Virus record (IMG/VR): IMGVR_UViG_3300020183_000163
Location: 1 to 42,639 of that record
Source: a virus
Reading direction: 5' to 3' (one strand)
DNA: 42,639 bases
Position 1 is the first letter of the stretch. Every line of letters begins with the position of its first letter. Below the pieces are notes generated by a model, which worked only from the letters and a program-made list of their open reading frames with translations, made no database searches and was not told where the DNA came from. Below, one piece after another: positions 1 to 6,922 of this stretch. A program made the position numbers and the translations under genes.

Positions 1-720
1 GCTACTAAAGATACTATCGAGGGTGTCATCAACATCAACAAGAACACAGCTAGCGAATTGTCTAAGTGGCGTTCGCACTCCTGCCATGATGGGCGTGGGG
101 ATGTTGATTTTGTGCTTTGAGATTGCATTGTAATATCTCCTAATATAACCTAAACGATCACTATTATAATTAGCAAATACAGTAACAGCGATCATCATGT
201 ACATGAACTGAGGAGTTTCATATACTTTACCAGTACTTCTGTCTTGTACAAGATACTTGTCTACTACTTGACGCAAACCAGCATAGGTGAATAAATAATC
301 CCTTCCATGATCAATCCATTGACCAATAGTTTCAAGTTCTTCTTGACTGTATTTAGAAAGAACTTCACTATCATATACACCAGCATCAACACATTGAACC
401 ACATAATCGTAAAAAGCAGGATGTTCCCAGCGAACACCAAATATTTGTTTCCTAAGACCAAACAAAAGGAGACGTGCTGCAACAAATTGATAATTTGGAT
501 GATCAAGATCAATCAAATCAGATGCAGACCTAATGAGAATCTCTTGTATTTCTGCTGTTTTGATACCATCATAAAATTGAATTCCAGAATTAATTTCTAC
601 TTGAGATGCAGAAACTCCACTCAATCCCCCACATGCACATTCAACCATGCTATGAATTTTATCTAGATCCAGGGATGCAATAGATCCGTTACGTTTTTTT
701 ACTTTAATTCCATTACTCAT
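1..720 (-). CDS. nrdA: Ribonucleotide reductase class Ia, alpha subunit, 5' part (partial)
   Basis: NrdA converts ribonucleoside diphosphates to deoxyribonucleotides for phage DNA synthesis. The first 240 codons are open from the ATG at 720 to the left edge, so the 3' end lies outside the window. The N-terminus (VKKRNGSIASLDLDKIHSMV) looks like an ATP-cone. It is followed by the helical N-terminal part of class I large subunits, with YETPQFMYMMIAV and IPTPIMAGVRTPLRQFASC, where the Cys is in the position of the first redox-active cysteine of the family. The start overlaps the stop of the primase gene by 4 nt (ATGA), so the two are probably translated as one operon. The reading frame shows no break. 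The partner nrdB is expected beyond the left edge. Confidence 0.95.
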   Translation of the reverse strand, partial: MSNGIKVKKRNGSIASLDLDKIHSMVECACGGLSGVSASQVEINSGIQFYDGIKTAEIQEILIRSASDLIDLDHPNYQFVAARLLLFGLRKQIFGVRWEHPAFYDYVVQCVDAGVYDSEVLSKYSQEELETIGQWIDHGRDYLFTYAGLRQVVDKYLVQDRSTGKVYETPQFMYMMIAVTVFANYNSDRLGYIRRYYNAISKHKINIPTPIMAGVRTPLRQFASCVLVDVDDTLDSIFSS

Positions 721-1706
721 ACTAGCTTCCAATCAGTAAATTTAAGTTTTGCCTCAAGTCCTTTGTAGGTATTGCATTCTACCACATTTTTAACATCGTG
801 TCCAGCTAAAACCATATCGTTAATATCCTTTTGTTTTATTTGTGATGGCCAAATAACAATTTCATTTCCACTATCAATTGTCTTTAACATCCTGTTTACA
901 ATCTGTCGGTTTCGTGGTTCATTGTCATAGATGTAAATCTTTTGCCAATCATATTGAGAAACATTTACGTCAGCACCACACATAGCAATTGCATTATCTA
1001 AAAATAAAGAATCAAAAGGTCCTTCAGTAATGTATACTTTTTTTGAATCATCTACTCTGTCAAGTCCATAAATTTTTGGATTGTCATCATTTAACATGAC
1101 TGTGATGTATCGTATTGCAGATTGATATAATGATCTGCCTTGAAATCCTATGACACCATCTTTAGTTAACATTGGAATGATAATTCTTGACTCATCATAC
1201 TTTGTATCTTTAAAAGTAGGTTTATGCTTGTTTGTCCATTCTTTAAATTTTGGACAATAGTACAGTTTGGGCAAGTATTCTGATGGTAGTTTTCTACGCT
1301 CTAGATATTTTCTTGCTGGGTGTGTTATATTTAGATCCTGGATGGTTTCCAATTCTGAGAATATAGTTTTCTTAAATACAGGCGCTTTAAAATTAAATTT
1401 TGGGGTAGGTGCAACAGATCCCTTTCCAGTCAATCCCTCTTTATATCTTTCAAGAAGATACTCCTCATAAAGAAGTGGGGAGTTTTGTTTTAAAAAATTA
1501 ACAAACGTAGTTCCTACTCCACAGTTGTGACATTTATAAAAGAAGTCATTCTTTACTCTGTAAAGATATCCCCTAGTTCGATTCTTATTGCGTTGAGAAT
1601 CTCCACAATAAGGACATCTAAAATTATATAAATCTTCTTTTTTTCTTGAAAATTTTTGAAGTTGAGGTGACAATAACGAAATGTACTTCTTATCAATAAA
1701 ACTCAT
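717..1706 (-). CDS. gp61: DNA primase (T4 gp61-like)
   Basis: The protein makes RNA primers for the lagging strand together with the gp41 helicase. The 329 residues show a zinc-binding head (CPYC at 31-34 and CHNC at 59-62) and a TOPRIM core with the acidic motif ITEGPFDSLF (E228) and YDNEPRN (D261). T4 gp61 is of similar size (342 aa). The gene overlaps nrdA by 4 nt downstream and the coiled-coil membrane protein gene by 4 nt upstream, so translation is probably coupled. The separation from gp41 by several late-type genes is known in cyanophages. Confidence 0.93.
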   Translation of the reverse strand: MSFIDKKYISLLSPQLQKFSRKKEDLYNFRCPYCGDSQRNKNRTRGYLYRVKNDFFYKCHNCGVGTTFVNFLKQNSPLLYEEYLLERYKEGLTGKGSVAPTPKFNFKAPVFKKTIFSELETIQDLNITHPARKYLERRKLPSEYLPKLYYCPKFKEWTNKHKPTFKDTKYDESRIIIPMLTKDGVIGFQGRSLYQSAIRYITVMLNDDNPKIYGLDRVDDSKKVYITEGPFDSLFLDNAIAMCGADVNVSQYDWQKIYIYDNEPRNRQIVNRMLKTIDSGNEIVIWPSQIKQKDINDMVLAGHDVKNVVECNTYKGLEAKLKFTDWKLV

Positions 1707-2101
1707 CTACTAGGCTGTGTTACTTGCGTTCCCATACTAGCACCATTGTTCCCATGTGTCAAGAGATTACCAAAGAATGTAGCTGAACCAATAACAACAG
1801 TGGCAGCAGTAGCGATGCCAACAGTCATCCAGCGAAACTTTGAAAGTTCGTCAATTCTTTTTTCAAGTTTGTCTAGTTTGGTATTAATTCCTTTAATTAA
1901 TTCTATGATTGCGGCATCTGCTTTATCAGATTGTTCTAATCTGTTTTCGTGACGCTCTAGTATAAGAGCAACACTCTGGTTACTCTCACTTATTTTGTCT
2001 ACTGCTCTCTCAAGTTTGTCAAGCATCTCCTTGGAGAGATCTTCATATATTTGAAACTTGGCTTCTAAAACATTTACGTTGTTACCAAATCCAAATGGCA
2101 T
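1703..2101 (-). CDS. Coiled-coil protein with C-terminal membrane segment (XhlA/holin-accessory-like)
   Basis: A 132-aa protein. Residues about 10-90 are heptad-like and rich in Leu, Ile, Glu and Lys (for example LIKGINTKLDKLEKRIDEL). One hydrophobic stretch follows (WMTVGIATAATVVIGSATFF), then a short polar tail with Gly, Asn and Gln. This layout, a long coiled coil before one transmembrane helix, resembles the XhlA-type hemolysin/holin-associated proteins and unnamed proteins in cyanophage genomes. A role at the host inner membrane, such as lysis timing or a membrane-anchored complex, is inference only. The gene overlaps primase by 4 nt. Confidence 0.6.
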   Translation of the reverse strand: MPFGFGNNVNVLEAKFQIYEDLSKEMLDKLERAVDKISESNQSVALILERHENRLEQSDKADAAIIELIKGINTKLDKLEKRIDELSKFRWMTVGIATAATVVIGSATFFGNLLTHGNNGASMGTQVTQPSR

Positions 2102-2110
2102 GGTTCTATA

Positions 2111-2740
2111 CTATAGAGTTTCTATAAATTTAGTAATCAACTCAATTCCATTTTCTTCGCAAATAATTTCTGCCATTTTATCTTGGTTGTCTTCTGAAAG
2201 TTCAATCCAAACTTCAACAATTTTATTTTTAAATTCTTCAGATAAGTATCCAAACTCAGGATTGAGTTCAGCAAATGATGCCATATAGATATCAAAGTCA
2301 AATGAGTTTTTCATGGTTTCTGTAGATGCTTTATTAATATCTTTTGCAATTTTCTTTTGACGATCACTTGCTTTATTCTGATAATCTTTTGCTTTTGCTT
2401 TAGAAAGAGTTTGGATCTCTTGCTTGCGAAGTTGTGCTCTCTTTTCTCTTTCTTGCTTTTTTGCAAGTTTACGTTTTTGTTGGATAAACCGCATAGCAGA
2501 TGCAGTTTCATTATTACCAGAATCTGGTGCCTCTTCAATTAATGTTGTATCTTCCATAGTTTCCTCTTTTAACTTTGAATTTCTAATCCTACTAAACATA
2601 TCGGTTTTAAATTTTTTCTTCCTCTTTTTGACTGGAGGTTCGTCTGGAGGAAGACCAGCAATTGCTCCGCTACTTACAGTATTAGTTGGTATTTCTTCAA
2701 TATACATATGACCATTGTTTTTCATTGTGTATACTTTCAT
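2111..2740 (-). CDS. Conserved phage protein of unknown function, highly charged
   Basis: A 209-aa protein of no recognised family. The start at 2740 is preferred over an in-frame ATG at 2764 because it overlaps the stop of the upstream gene as ATGA. The N-terminus (MKVYTMKNNGHMYIEEIPTN) is followed by SGAIAGLPPDEPPVKKRKKK, a Pro-rich linker running into a basic patch. A long Lys/Gln/Arg-rich helical region (about residues 85-145) follows, then an acidic C-terminal domain (about 150-209). A nucleic-acid or scaffold contact by the basic helix is possible but unproven. It forms a translationally coupled pair with the 122-aa gene. Confidence 0.7.
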   Translation of the reverse strand: MKVYTMKNNGHMYIEEIPTNTVSSGAIAGLPPDEPPVKKRKKKFKTDMFSRIRNSKLKEETMEDTTLIEEAPDSGNNETASAMRFIQQKRKLAKKQEREKRAQLRKQEIQTLSKAKAKDYQNKASDRQKKIAKDINKASTETMKNSFDFDIYMASFAELNPEFGYLSEEFKNKIVEVWIELSEDNQDKMAEIICEENGIELITKFIETL

Positions 2741-3105
2741 AGTTTTTGAAGTTCCCTTATGCAATTCTGATCTACAGATATATTATCTAGGTCATTTGAA
2801 ATTTCAGGATATCTATTCAAGTAAATAATAAAACTTTTAATAATAGACCAATACTCAGATTCTATTTTAAAAAATAACAAAGGTGTTGTAGCATCATTAA
2901 AAACATTATATAAAACAATTAAATGATTAAGTATCAAATGGAGTTTAAGAATACCTGTTGTTTTATAATATTTTAATAACTTCTTGAGATATTTAAATCT
3001 TTTCAGATCCTCAAAGAAGTCCTCCTTTGTTACTGCCTGTGGATTTGAATAATATTTAATCGCAAAAAAGATATAATTATCTTTATTCAATTCACTAAAG
3101 TTCAT
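2737..3105 (-). CDS. Conserved phage protein of unknown function (122 aa)
   Basis: The protein starts MNFSELNKDNYIFFAIKYYS and is largely predicted alpha-helical, with a central LKLHLILNHLIVLYNVFNDA and a hydrophobic LLFFKIESEYWSIIKSFI. I recognise it as a type of small protein that recurs in T4-like marine phages, but no function is known to me. The stop overlaps the next start by 4 nt (ATGA). It lies 9 nt after the 198-aa structural-like gene and could share that gene's late promoter. Confidence 0.75.
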   Translation of the reverse strand: MNFSELNKDNYIFFAIKYYSNPQAVTKEDFFEDLKRFKYLKKLLKYYKTTGILKLHLILNHLIVLYNVFNDATTPLLFFKIESEYWSIIKSFIIYLNRYPEISNDLDNISVDQNCIRELQKL

Positions 3106-3114
3106 ACTTTAAAA

Positions 3115-3711
3115 TCAGGTAGAAACAAATGTCTTGGTAGTTCCTTGCCCACCAGCGCCTGTAACATCACCTGCGACAATGGTAACATCTGCAGCATTGG
3201 TAGTGCCAACATCAAAAATGGTTCCACCATTAAGAACAACTGACTGTGCTGCAATGCTATGAGTTGTGCCAGTTGCTGCAACAGTGAAATCAAATTCTAA
3301 TCTGTTAGTGCTACTACCACGTGCATAGGTTGCAGTTGCTGTACCTGCACCAGCGGTTACTGTGATTGTTGGTGATCCATTAGTAGTTGAGACAGTGACT
3401 CTTTCATTGTAAATAACAACTACAGAACCAGTTGCTGCACCAGCATATGCTGACTCTTCAAAGAATACTGCCGTAATTGTTGCTTCACCAATGTTGGTTG
3501 TTTGAGGTGCAACTTCTCCTTGAGCACCAGCAAGTCCACCAATGGCAACGAGAACTTCGTCGTAATATTCTGTTTTTGTTGCGTTCTTATAATGACGATA
3601 AACCCAACCCTGACTAGTTGCAAAGCAATTATCAGGCTCTGCTACTTTATTTCCACGTTGCAGATATTTTGGTTTTGATTCGTCTGTTGTGGTTTTTCCC
3701 CAAAGAGGCAT
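3115..3711 (-). CDS. Probable virion structural protein (MPLWGK family)
   Basis: A 198-aa protein. The N-terminal 65 residues (MPLWGKTTTDESKPKYL, then CFATSQGWVYRHY) form a conserved head of the kind seen in small virion proteins of cyanophages. The rest is rich in Thr, Val, Ala and Gly with short beta-prone repeats (TVTAGAGTATATYARGSS), typical of a beta-sandwich surface or capsid-decoration domain. An exact TATAAATA late promoter (3749-3756) lies 38 nt upstream of the ATG and is preceded by an intrinsic terminator, so the gene opens a late transcription unit. The virion location is inference from composition, promoter and family resemblance. Confidence 0.75.
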   Translation of the reverse strand: MPLWGKTTTDESKPKYLQRGNKVAEPDNCFATSQGWVYRHYKNATKTEYYDEVLVAIGGLAGAQGEVAPQTTNIGEATITAVFFEESAYAGAATGSVVVIYNERVTVSTTNGSPTITVTAGAGTATATYARGSSTNRLEFDFTVAATGTTHSIAAQSVVLNGGTIFDVGTTNAADVTIVAGDVTGAGGQGTTKTFVST

Positions 3712-3748
3712 TGTTAAACTCCCGTTATAAAAAACAATTTTCTAAATT

Positions 3749-3756
3749 TATTTATA
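3749..3756 (-). promoter_or_regulatory. T4-type late promoter, exact TATAAATA
   Basis: Read on the minus strand, TATAAATA lies 38 nt upstream of the ATG at 3711 and just after a terminator. It is the consensus recognised by gp55-type sigma factors, which are encoded at 25281-25745. Confidence 0.75.
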
Positions 3757-3781
3757 AAAAATGGGGAGTCATCCTCCCCAT
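3755..3781 (-). terminator. Rho-independent terminator after the 55-aa gene
   Basis: On the minus strand, ATGGGGAG pairs with CTCCCCAT around a 5-nt loop (8 bp) and is followed by a run of T. It ends the unit containing the 467-codon and 55-codon genes. Its T-run abuts the TATAAATA of the next unit. Confidence 0.85.
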
Positions 3782-3802
3782 TAAAATTTTTACTGATTTT
3801 AA

Positions 3803-3970
3803 TCAACCCTTTAACAAGGCAGATTTTACAGTAGCAACAATAAGATCATCAACATCGTTATCAGTACTTTTTACATACTTCTCAAGAAGTGAGATAACAA
3901 GTTCTTTGACACGACGATCATTAGCAATACGCATAATCAATGATTGGGCAATTGGAAATAAAAGAGCCAT
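3803..3970 (-). CDS. Small protein of unknown function (55 aa)
   Basis: The sequence starts MALLFPIAQSLIMRIANDRR, continues VKELVISLLEKYVKSTDNDV and ends ALLKG. It is amphipathic and probably all helix. The ATG at 3970 has a good ribosome binding site (AGGAG, 7 nt upstream, within CTAGGAGA). It lies 36 nt after the 467-codon gene and 22 nt before a strong terminator, so it is the last gene of a late unit. Length and context suggest a small virion-associated or assembly protein, but there is no direct evidence of function. Confidence 0.72.
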   Translation of the reverse strand: MALLFPIAQSLIMRIANDRRVKELVISLLEKYVKSTDNDVDDLIVATVKSALLKG

Positions 3971-4006
3971 GGTGATCTCCTAGTGATGAGAACTAATTAT
4001 ATAGGA

Positions 4007-5056
4007 TCACTTAGACATTTTTGTAGCAGTTGCATACATAACTTCTTTTGCTTTATCACCATAACGTGTTTTAAAATCCTTTGCATTCTTTTTCATACCC
4101 ATAACAATATCTTCTCTTTTTTTCATATCAACTCCTTCTTTTACCCCATCTGCATATTTGACACGCTTTACCTTTTTATCTTTTGGGGTCTCTTCTTCAC
4201 AATCACACTCTTCTTTTACATCATTTTTTTTATCTTTTAACTTTTTATTCTTATCAAAAGTTCCAGATGGTTCATCTTGATCTTCAACTTTAGGAGAAAC
4301 TTCTACATACTTACTTGCTTTTTCAGAAAGTTCTGATCTCCAATCAGAGAATCCTTCTTTCATTTTCTTTGAATTAATTGCTGCAGAAACAGCAGCACGG
4401 CGCTTCTTCAAATACTTATCCGATTTATCTGAATCACCATCATTATCTACATCATGATCTTCTTTACCTACAGGGTCAAGTGCTTCGTTTTTTGCTGTTC
4501 TAGCTGCTTTTTTAAAAGCATCTTTCGCTGGATAATCTTCGTGTCCTGGTTTAGCAGGTGCTTCCCCACGCTTACGCTTGGCATGAATGTTTGCATAAAG
4601 ACCGTTCTTTGCTTCTTCCAATTCCTCATCTTCTTTAACACAATTAGGAACTTCACGACCATTTTTTGTTTTAGTTCCCTTTGCCTTATAACCATCCCAG
4701 CAAGTAGAAGCACCAACATTAGCACGAGCTTGCTTCATTCCTTCAATTATCTCACCTTCTGGTTCAAATCCTGCCTTAACACACTTATCTTTTCCACTTT
4801 CTGTGCCAGCATATTTGTATCCTTTCCAACATGCCTTTCCGTCTGCACCTTTAATCTTTCCTTCAGATACAATAGTTACATACTCAAGAGCAAGATCTTT
4901 CATTCTTTCGGTTCCAAAAGATTCATCAATAGCAGTGATGATATTATTTTCATCTGAATTTTCAATTAAGATTGTATCAATTTTAGATGCAATTTCAATT
5001 TGCTCAAAACGATTGAGGCTCATCATCCAGGCAGATAATCGTACAGTCGTAGACAT
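4007..5056 (-). CDS. Internal in-frame product of the 467-codon ORF (349 aa), predicted
   Basis: The predicted internal start is the ATG at 5056 (MSTTVRLSAWMMSLNRFEQI). It follows a purine-rich AAGAAGAG and lies 27 nt downstream of a perfect TATAAATA. A late transcript beginning about 12 nt after the box would carry a short leader and only this start. The product lacks the N-terminal SH3/KOW-like module but keeps the Cys-Trp repeats and the EF-hand-like loop. This is inference: the promoter and start are seen, the use is not. Confidence 0.5.
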   Translation of the reverse strand: MSTTVRLSAWMMSLNRFEQIEIASKIDTILIENSDENNIITAIDESFGTERMKDLALEYVTIVSEGKIKGADGKACWKGYKYAGTESGKDKCVKAGFEPEGEIIEGMKQARANVGASTCWDGYKAKGTKTKNGREVPNCVKEDEELEEAKNGLYANIHAKRKRGEAPAKPGHEDYPAKDAFKKAARTAKNEALDPVGKEDHDVDNDGDSDKSDKYLKKRRAAVSAAINSKKMKEGFSDWRSELSEKASKYVEVSPKVEDQDEPSGTFDKNKKLKDKKNDVKEECDCEEETPKDKKVKRVKYADGVKEGVDMKKREDIVMGMKKNAKDFKTRYGDKAKEVMYATATKMSK

Positions 5057-5410
5057 ATTCTCTTCTTTAAATTGTTTATTCTTATTTATAGTATTCTTAG
5101 CCTTAAATGGATCATACTCTGATCCTGGTGTCATTTCATGTGTTAACTTTTTATACTCTGGAGTACCAACCAATCTATGCTTTGCGGTATCTCCAGATTT
5201 ATTAAATTGTGTATACTCCATAAGATCAGTTATCCATGATCGAAACATTTCTCCTTTTTCAGTTATGCAAATGACGTAGTTAGGACCACGACGATATACT
5301 TTTCCAATTTTGTTTTCTGTCAAACATTTTACATACGAACCAACCTCGTACAGATTTCCATGCCTGTACGAAGTTTTGATTGCATTATTTTTAAATTGAG
5401 AAAACTCCAT
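4007..5410 (-). CDS. Modular repeat-containing phage protein, probable virion-associated; internal start likely
   Basis: A 467-aa ORF with distinct modules. Residues about 20-65 (VGSYVKCLTENKIGKVYRRG, then NYVICITEKGEMFRSWITDL) look like an SH3/KOW-type small barrel. Residues 194-210 and 237-257 are two copies of a Cys-Trp-x-Gly-Tyr...Cys-Val repeat. Residues 274-307 (NIHAKRKRGEAPAKPGHEDY, then PAKDAFKKAA) and 320-331 (D-x-D-x-D-G-x-x-D-x-x-D, an EF-hand-like calcium loop) follow, then a charged, disordered Lys/Asp/Glu C-terminus. The first stop/start junction overlaps the upstream gene (TAATG). Inside the frame an exact TATAAATA at 5083-5090 precedes a Met codon at 5056 (residue 119), so a separate 349-aa product is likely late in infection. 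No enzymatic motif is visible. Confidence 0.8.
   Translation of the reverse strand: MEFSQFKNNAIKTSYRHGNLYEVGSYVKCLTENKIGKVYRRGPNYVICITEKGEMFRSWITDLMEYTQFNKSGDTAKHRLVGTPEYKKLTHEMTPGSEYDPFKAKNTINKNKQFKEENMSTTVRLSAWMMSLNRFEQIEIASKIDTILIENSDENNIITAIDESFGTERMKDLALEYVTIVSEGKIKGADGKACWKGYKYAGTESGKDKCVKAGFEPEGEIIEGMKQARANVGASTCWDGYKAKGTKTKNGREVPNCVKEDEELEEAKNGLYANIHAKRKRGEAPAKPGHEDYPAKDAFKKAARTAKNEALDPVGKEDHDVDNDGDSDKSDKYLKKRRAAVSAAINSKKMKEGFSDWRSELSEKASKYVEVSPKVEDQDEPSGTFDKNKKLKDKKNDVKEECDCEEETPKDKKVKRVKYADGVKEGVDMKKREDIVMGMKKNAKDFKTRYGDKAKEVMYATATKMSK
5083..5090 (-). promoter_or_regulatory. T4-type late promoter inside an ORF, exact TATAAATA
   Basis: Minus-strand TATAAATA within codons about 108-110 of the 467-codon ORF, followed 27 nt later by an in-frame ATG with a purine-rich leader. 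The spacing matches that of the intergenic late promoters in this window. Confidence 0.6.
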
Positions 5411-6486
5411 TAAATTTTTTCACTTGTTCTACTTTCTATATATCCTTTAGCAAATACTCCAGCTCTAACTCCAGTTACTTTACTACCACCAGAATCTGTG
5501 GCATCAACTGTTCGGTATGCTTCCCCTTGTCTTGCTCCAAGATAAGGTTCATATTCTCTAGAAAATTGAGTAATTTGCCTTCTAGAAATTAACTTAGTAG
5601 TAAAATCTAATTTTAATGTTGTGGCATTTCTTTTAGTAGATCTACGTATTACTGTAAATATTGGTCTACCTTGTGCAAAGAAATTTATATTGTTAGAAGA
5701 AAATTTACTATTCATATAATCCTTACCAAACACTGCATACTGTTTAAGTTTAACATCATCAATTGGTCTAAAAAACATGTTATTCCTAAAATCTTCAGTA
5801 GTTTTTTCTGAAATATCTTTTCTAAAAGATTTTACTTCTTCATGATTGTAAATGGTTTGACCAGATTTATTTGAAATACCAGAGTATTGTTGAAAATCTT
5901 TTACAGTATTGCCTGCTTTGTGGGAGATATAGAATACTGCTTGACCATCTTTATTGATGCCCATAAAATCAGCTTTATGTCCTGCTGGTCCACTTACTAC
6001 TCCAATAATGTTTTTATAAATGGCACCTTTAATTTGAACCTCTATTGGTTTTCCATTTCCCAATTTTGCAATTTGATCATTGCATTGCCTAAGCACTTCA
6101 AATTCAATTTGATTATCTGGGACATTAAATAAAGTTCTCCAGTTTGGTAGTGATTGTAATGCCTCATTCCAGAATCCTTGCTTTAACCATTCCCTACCAC
6201 CTTTTGGTTTGATTAAAACTCTTGTAGTTATTTTTCCTGTTGGAATATAAAATACTTCAAGATTAGTTTGCTCACTAGTTTTCTTTAATTCATAGGAAAC
6301 ATTATTTAAATTTAAAAGTTCTTGTATAGAATCATGAAGTTCCCATCTTGATTGAGTTTCAAATTTAATTTTCTTATATGAAACTCCTTCATCAAGAATG
6401 GAAACAGAACTATATCGTTCTTTGTAACTTGTCTTAATATTAGAAGTAAGGAAATTTAGGACTTCTTCTGGTGTAATAAATTGCAT
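5410..6486 (-). CDS. Conserved phage protein of unknown function; possible PD-(D/E)XK nuclease fold
   Basis: A 358-aa protein typical of the gp41-mazG neighbourhood in cyanophages, function unknown. Residues 167-192 (GPAGHKADFMGINKDGQAVF, then YISHKAG) could form the D-x(n)-(E/S)xK signature of a PD-(D/E)XK nuclease core (D173, S188, K190), with E108 in a preceding helix. This is a motif guess, not a family match. The C-terminal third is basic (ISRRQITQFSREYEP). A NATAAATA box precedes the gene and its stop overlaps the next start, so it is probably expressed late with the 467-codon ORF. A virion-packaged nuclease or a structural protein are both possible. Confidence 0.7.
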   Translation of the reverse strand: MQFITPEEVLNFLTSNIKTSYKERYSSVSILDEGVSYKKIKFETQSRWELHDSIQELLNLNNVSYELKKTSEQTNLEVFYIPTGKITTRVLIKPKGGREWLKQGFWNEALQSLPNWRTLFNVPDNQIEFEVLRQCNDQIAKLGNGKPIEVQIKGAIYKNIIGVVSGPAGHKADFMGINKDGQAVFYISHKAGNTVKDFQQYSGISNKSGQTIYNHEEVKSFRKDISEKTTEDFRNNMFFRPIDDVKLKQYAVFGKDYMNSKFSSNNINFFAQGRPIFTVIRRSTKRNATTLKLDFTTKLISRRQITQFSREYEPYLGARQGEAYRTVDATDSGGSKVTGVRAGVFAKGYIESRTSEKI

Positions 6487-6505
6487 TAAAATTTAATTTT
6501 TAAAT

Positions 6506-6513
6506 TATTTATT
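6506..6513 (-). promoter_or_regulatory. Late promoter candidate AATAAATA
   Basis: Minus-strand AATAAATA overlaps the stop of mazG and lies 20 nt upstream of the ATG at 6486. It marks the switch from the replication unit to a late unit. Confidence 0.5.
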
Positions 6514-6922
6514 AACGATCATTCTTAGAACGGTTCTCTGAAAAATACGAATCAAAGGTTCCTTCTGGATATCTTTTTTCAAGTTTATTAATATTACGAA
6601 GAAGAACATCACTCATAGAAACTCCTAGTGCTTGCGTTGCTTGTGCAACATACCACATGATGTCACCCAACTCAATGATAAGATGCTCTCGGTTATCTTT
6701 TGTCCATGGTTTGCCTTGGAAAATCATTTTCTTGATGATCTCAAGAAACTCGCCACCTTCAGCATTAATGCCAACACCAGCAGTAAGTAGTCGTTCAATA
6801 TTTGCACCTTGACGATCTAGTTCGCCAATACGATCTGCAAAGTCCACAAAGTTCTTGGAGCAATTAGAAGTTACTGCATCCACAAAATGTTCATAGTTAG
6901 AGAAGTTAATTTCTTTTTTCAT
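6512..6922 (-). CDS. mazG: MazG-type nucleoside triphosphate pyrophosphohydrolase
   Basis: MazG-fold enzymes hydrolyse (d)NTPs to monophosphates and pyrophosphate. The 136 residues contain the helix signature EGGEFLEIIKKM (E55, E58) and ELGDIMWYVAQ (E84, D87), the ExxE...ExxD metal-binding set. Cyanophage MazG proteins were first proposed to lower host (p)ppGpp. Later biochemistry on a cyanophage enzyme favoured dGTP/dCTP-type substrates, so a nucleotide-pool role is the safer call. The start overlaps the gp41 stop by 4 nt (ATGA), placing it in the replication operon. Confidence 0.92.
   Translation of the reverse strand: MKKEINFSNYEHFVDAVTSNCSKNFVDFADRIGELDRQGANIERLLTAGVGINAEGGEFLEIIKKMIFQGKPWTKDNREHLIIELGDIMWYVAQATQALGVSMSDVLLRNINKLEKRYPEGTFDSYFSENRSKNDR

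Noticed and set aside
307-666. 119-codon plus-strand ORF opposite nrdA
   Set aside because: It is the mirror of a well-conserved nrdA frame, has no family resemblance, and all confident genes are on the minus strand.
3618-3983. 121-codon plus-strand ORF
   Set aside because: It crosses a minus-strand terminator, late promoter and the 55-aa gene with good ribosome binding site; composition looks like an antisense frame.
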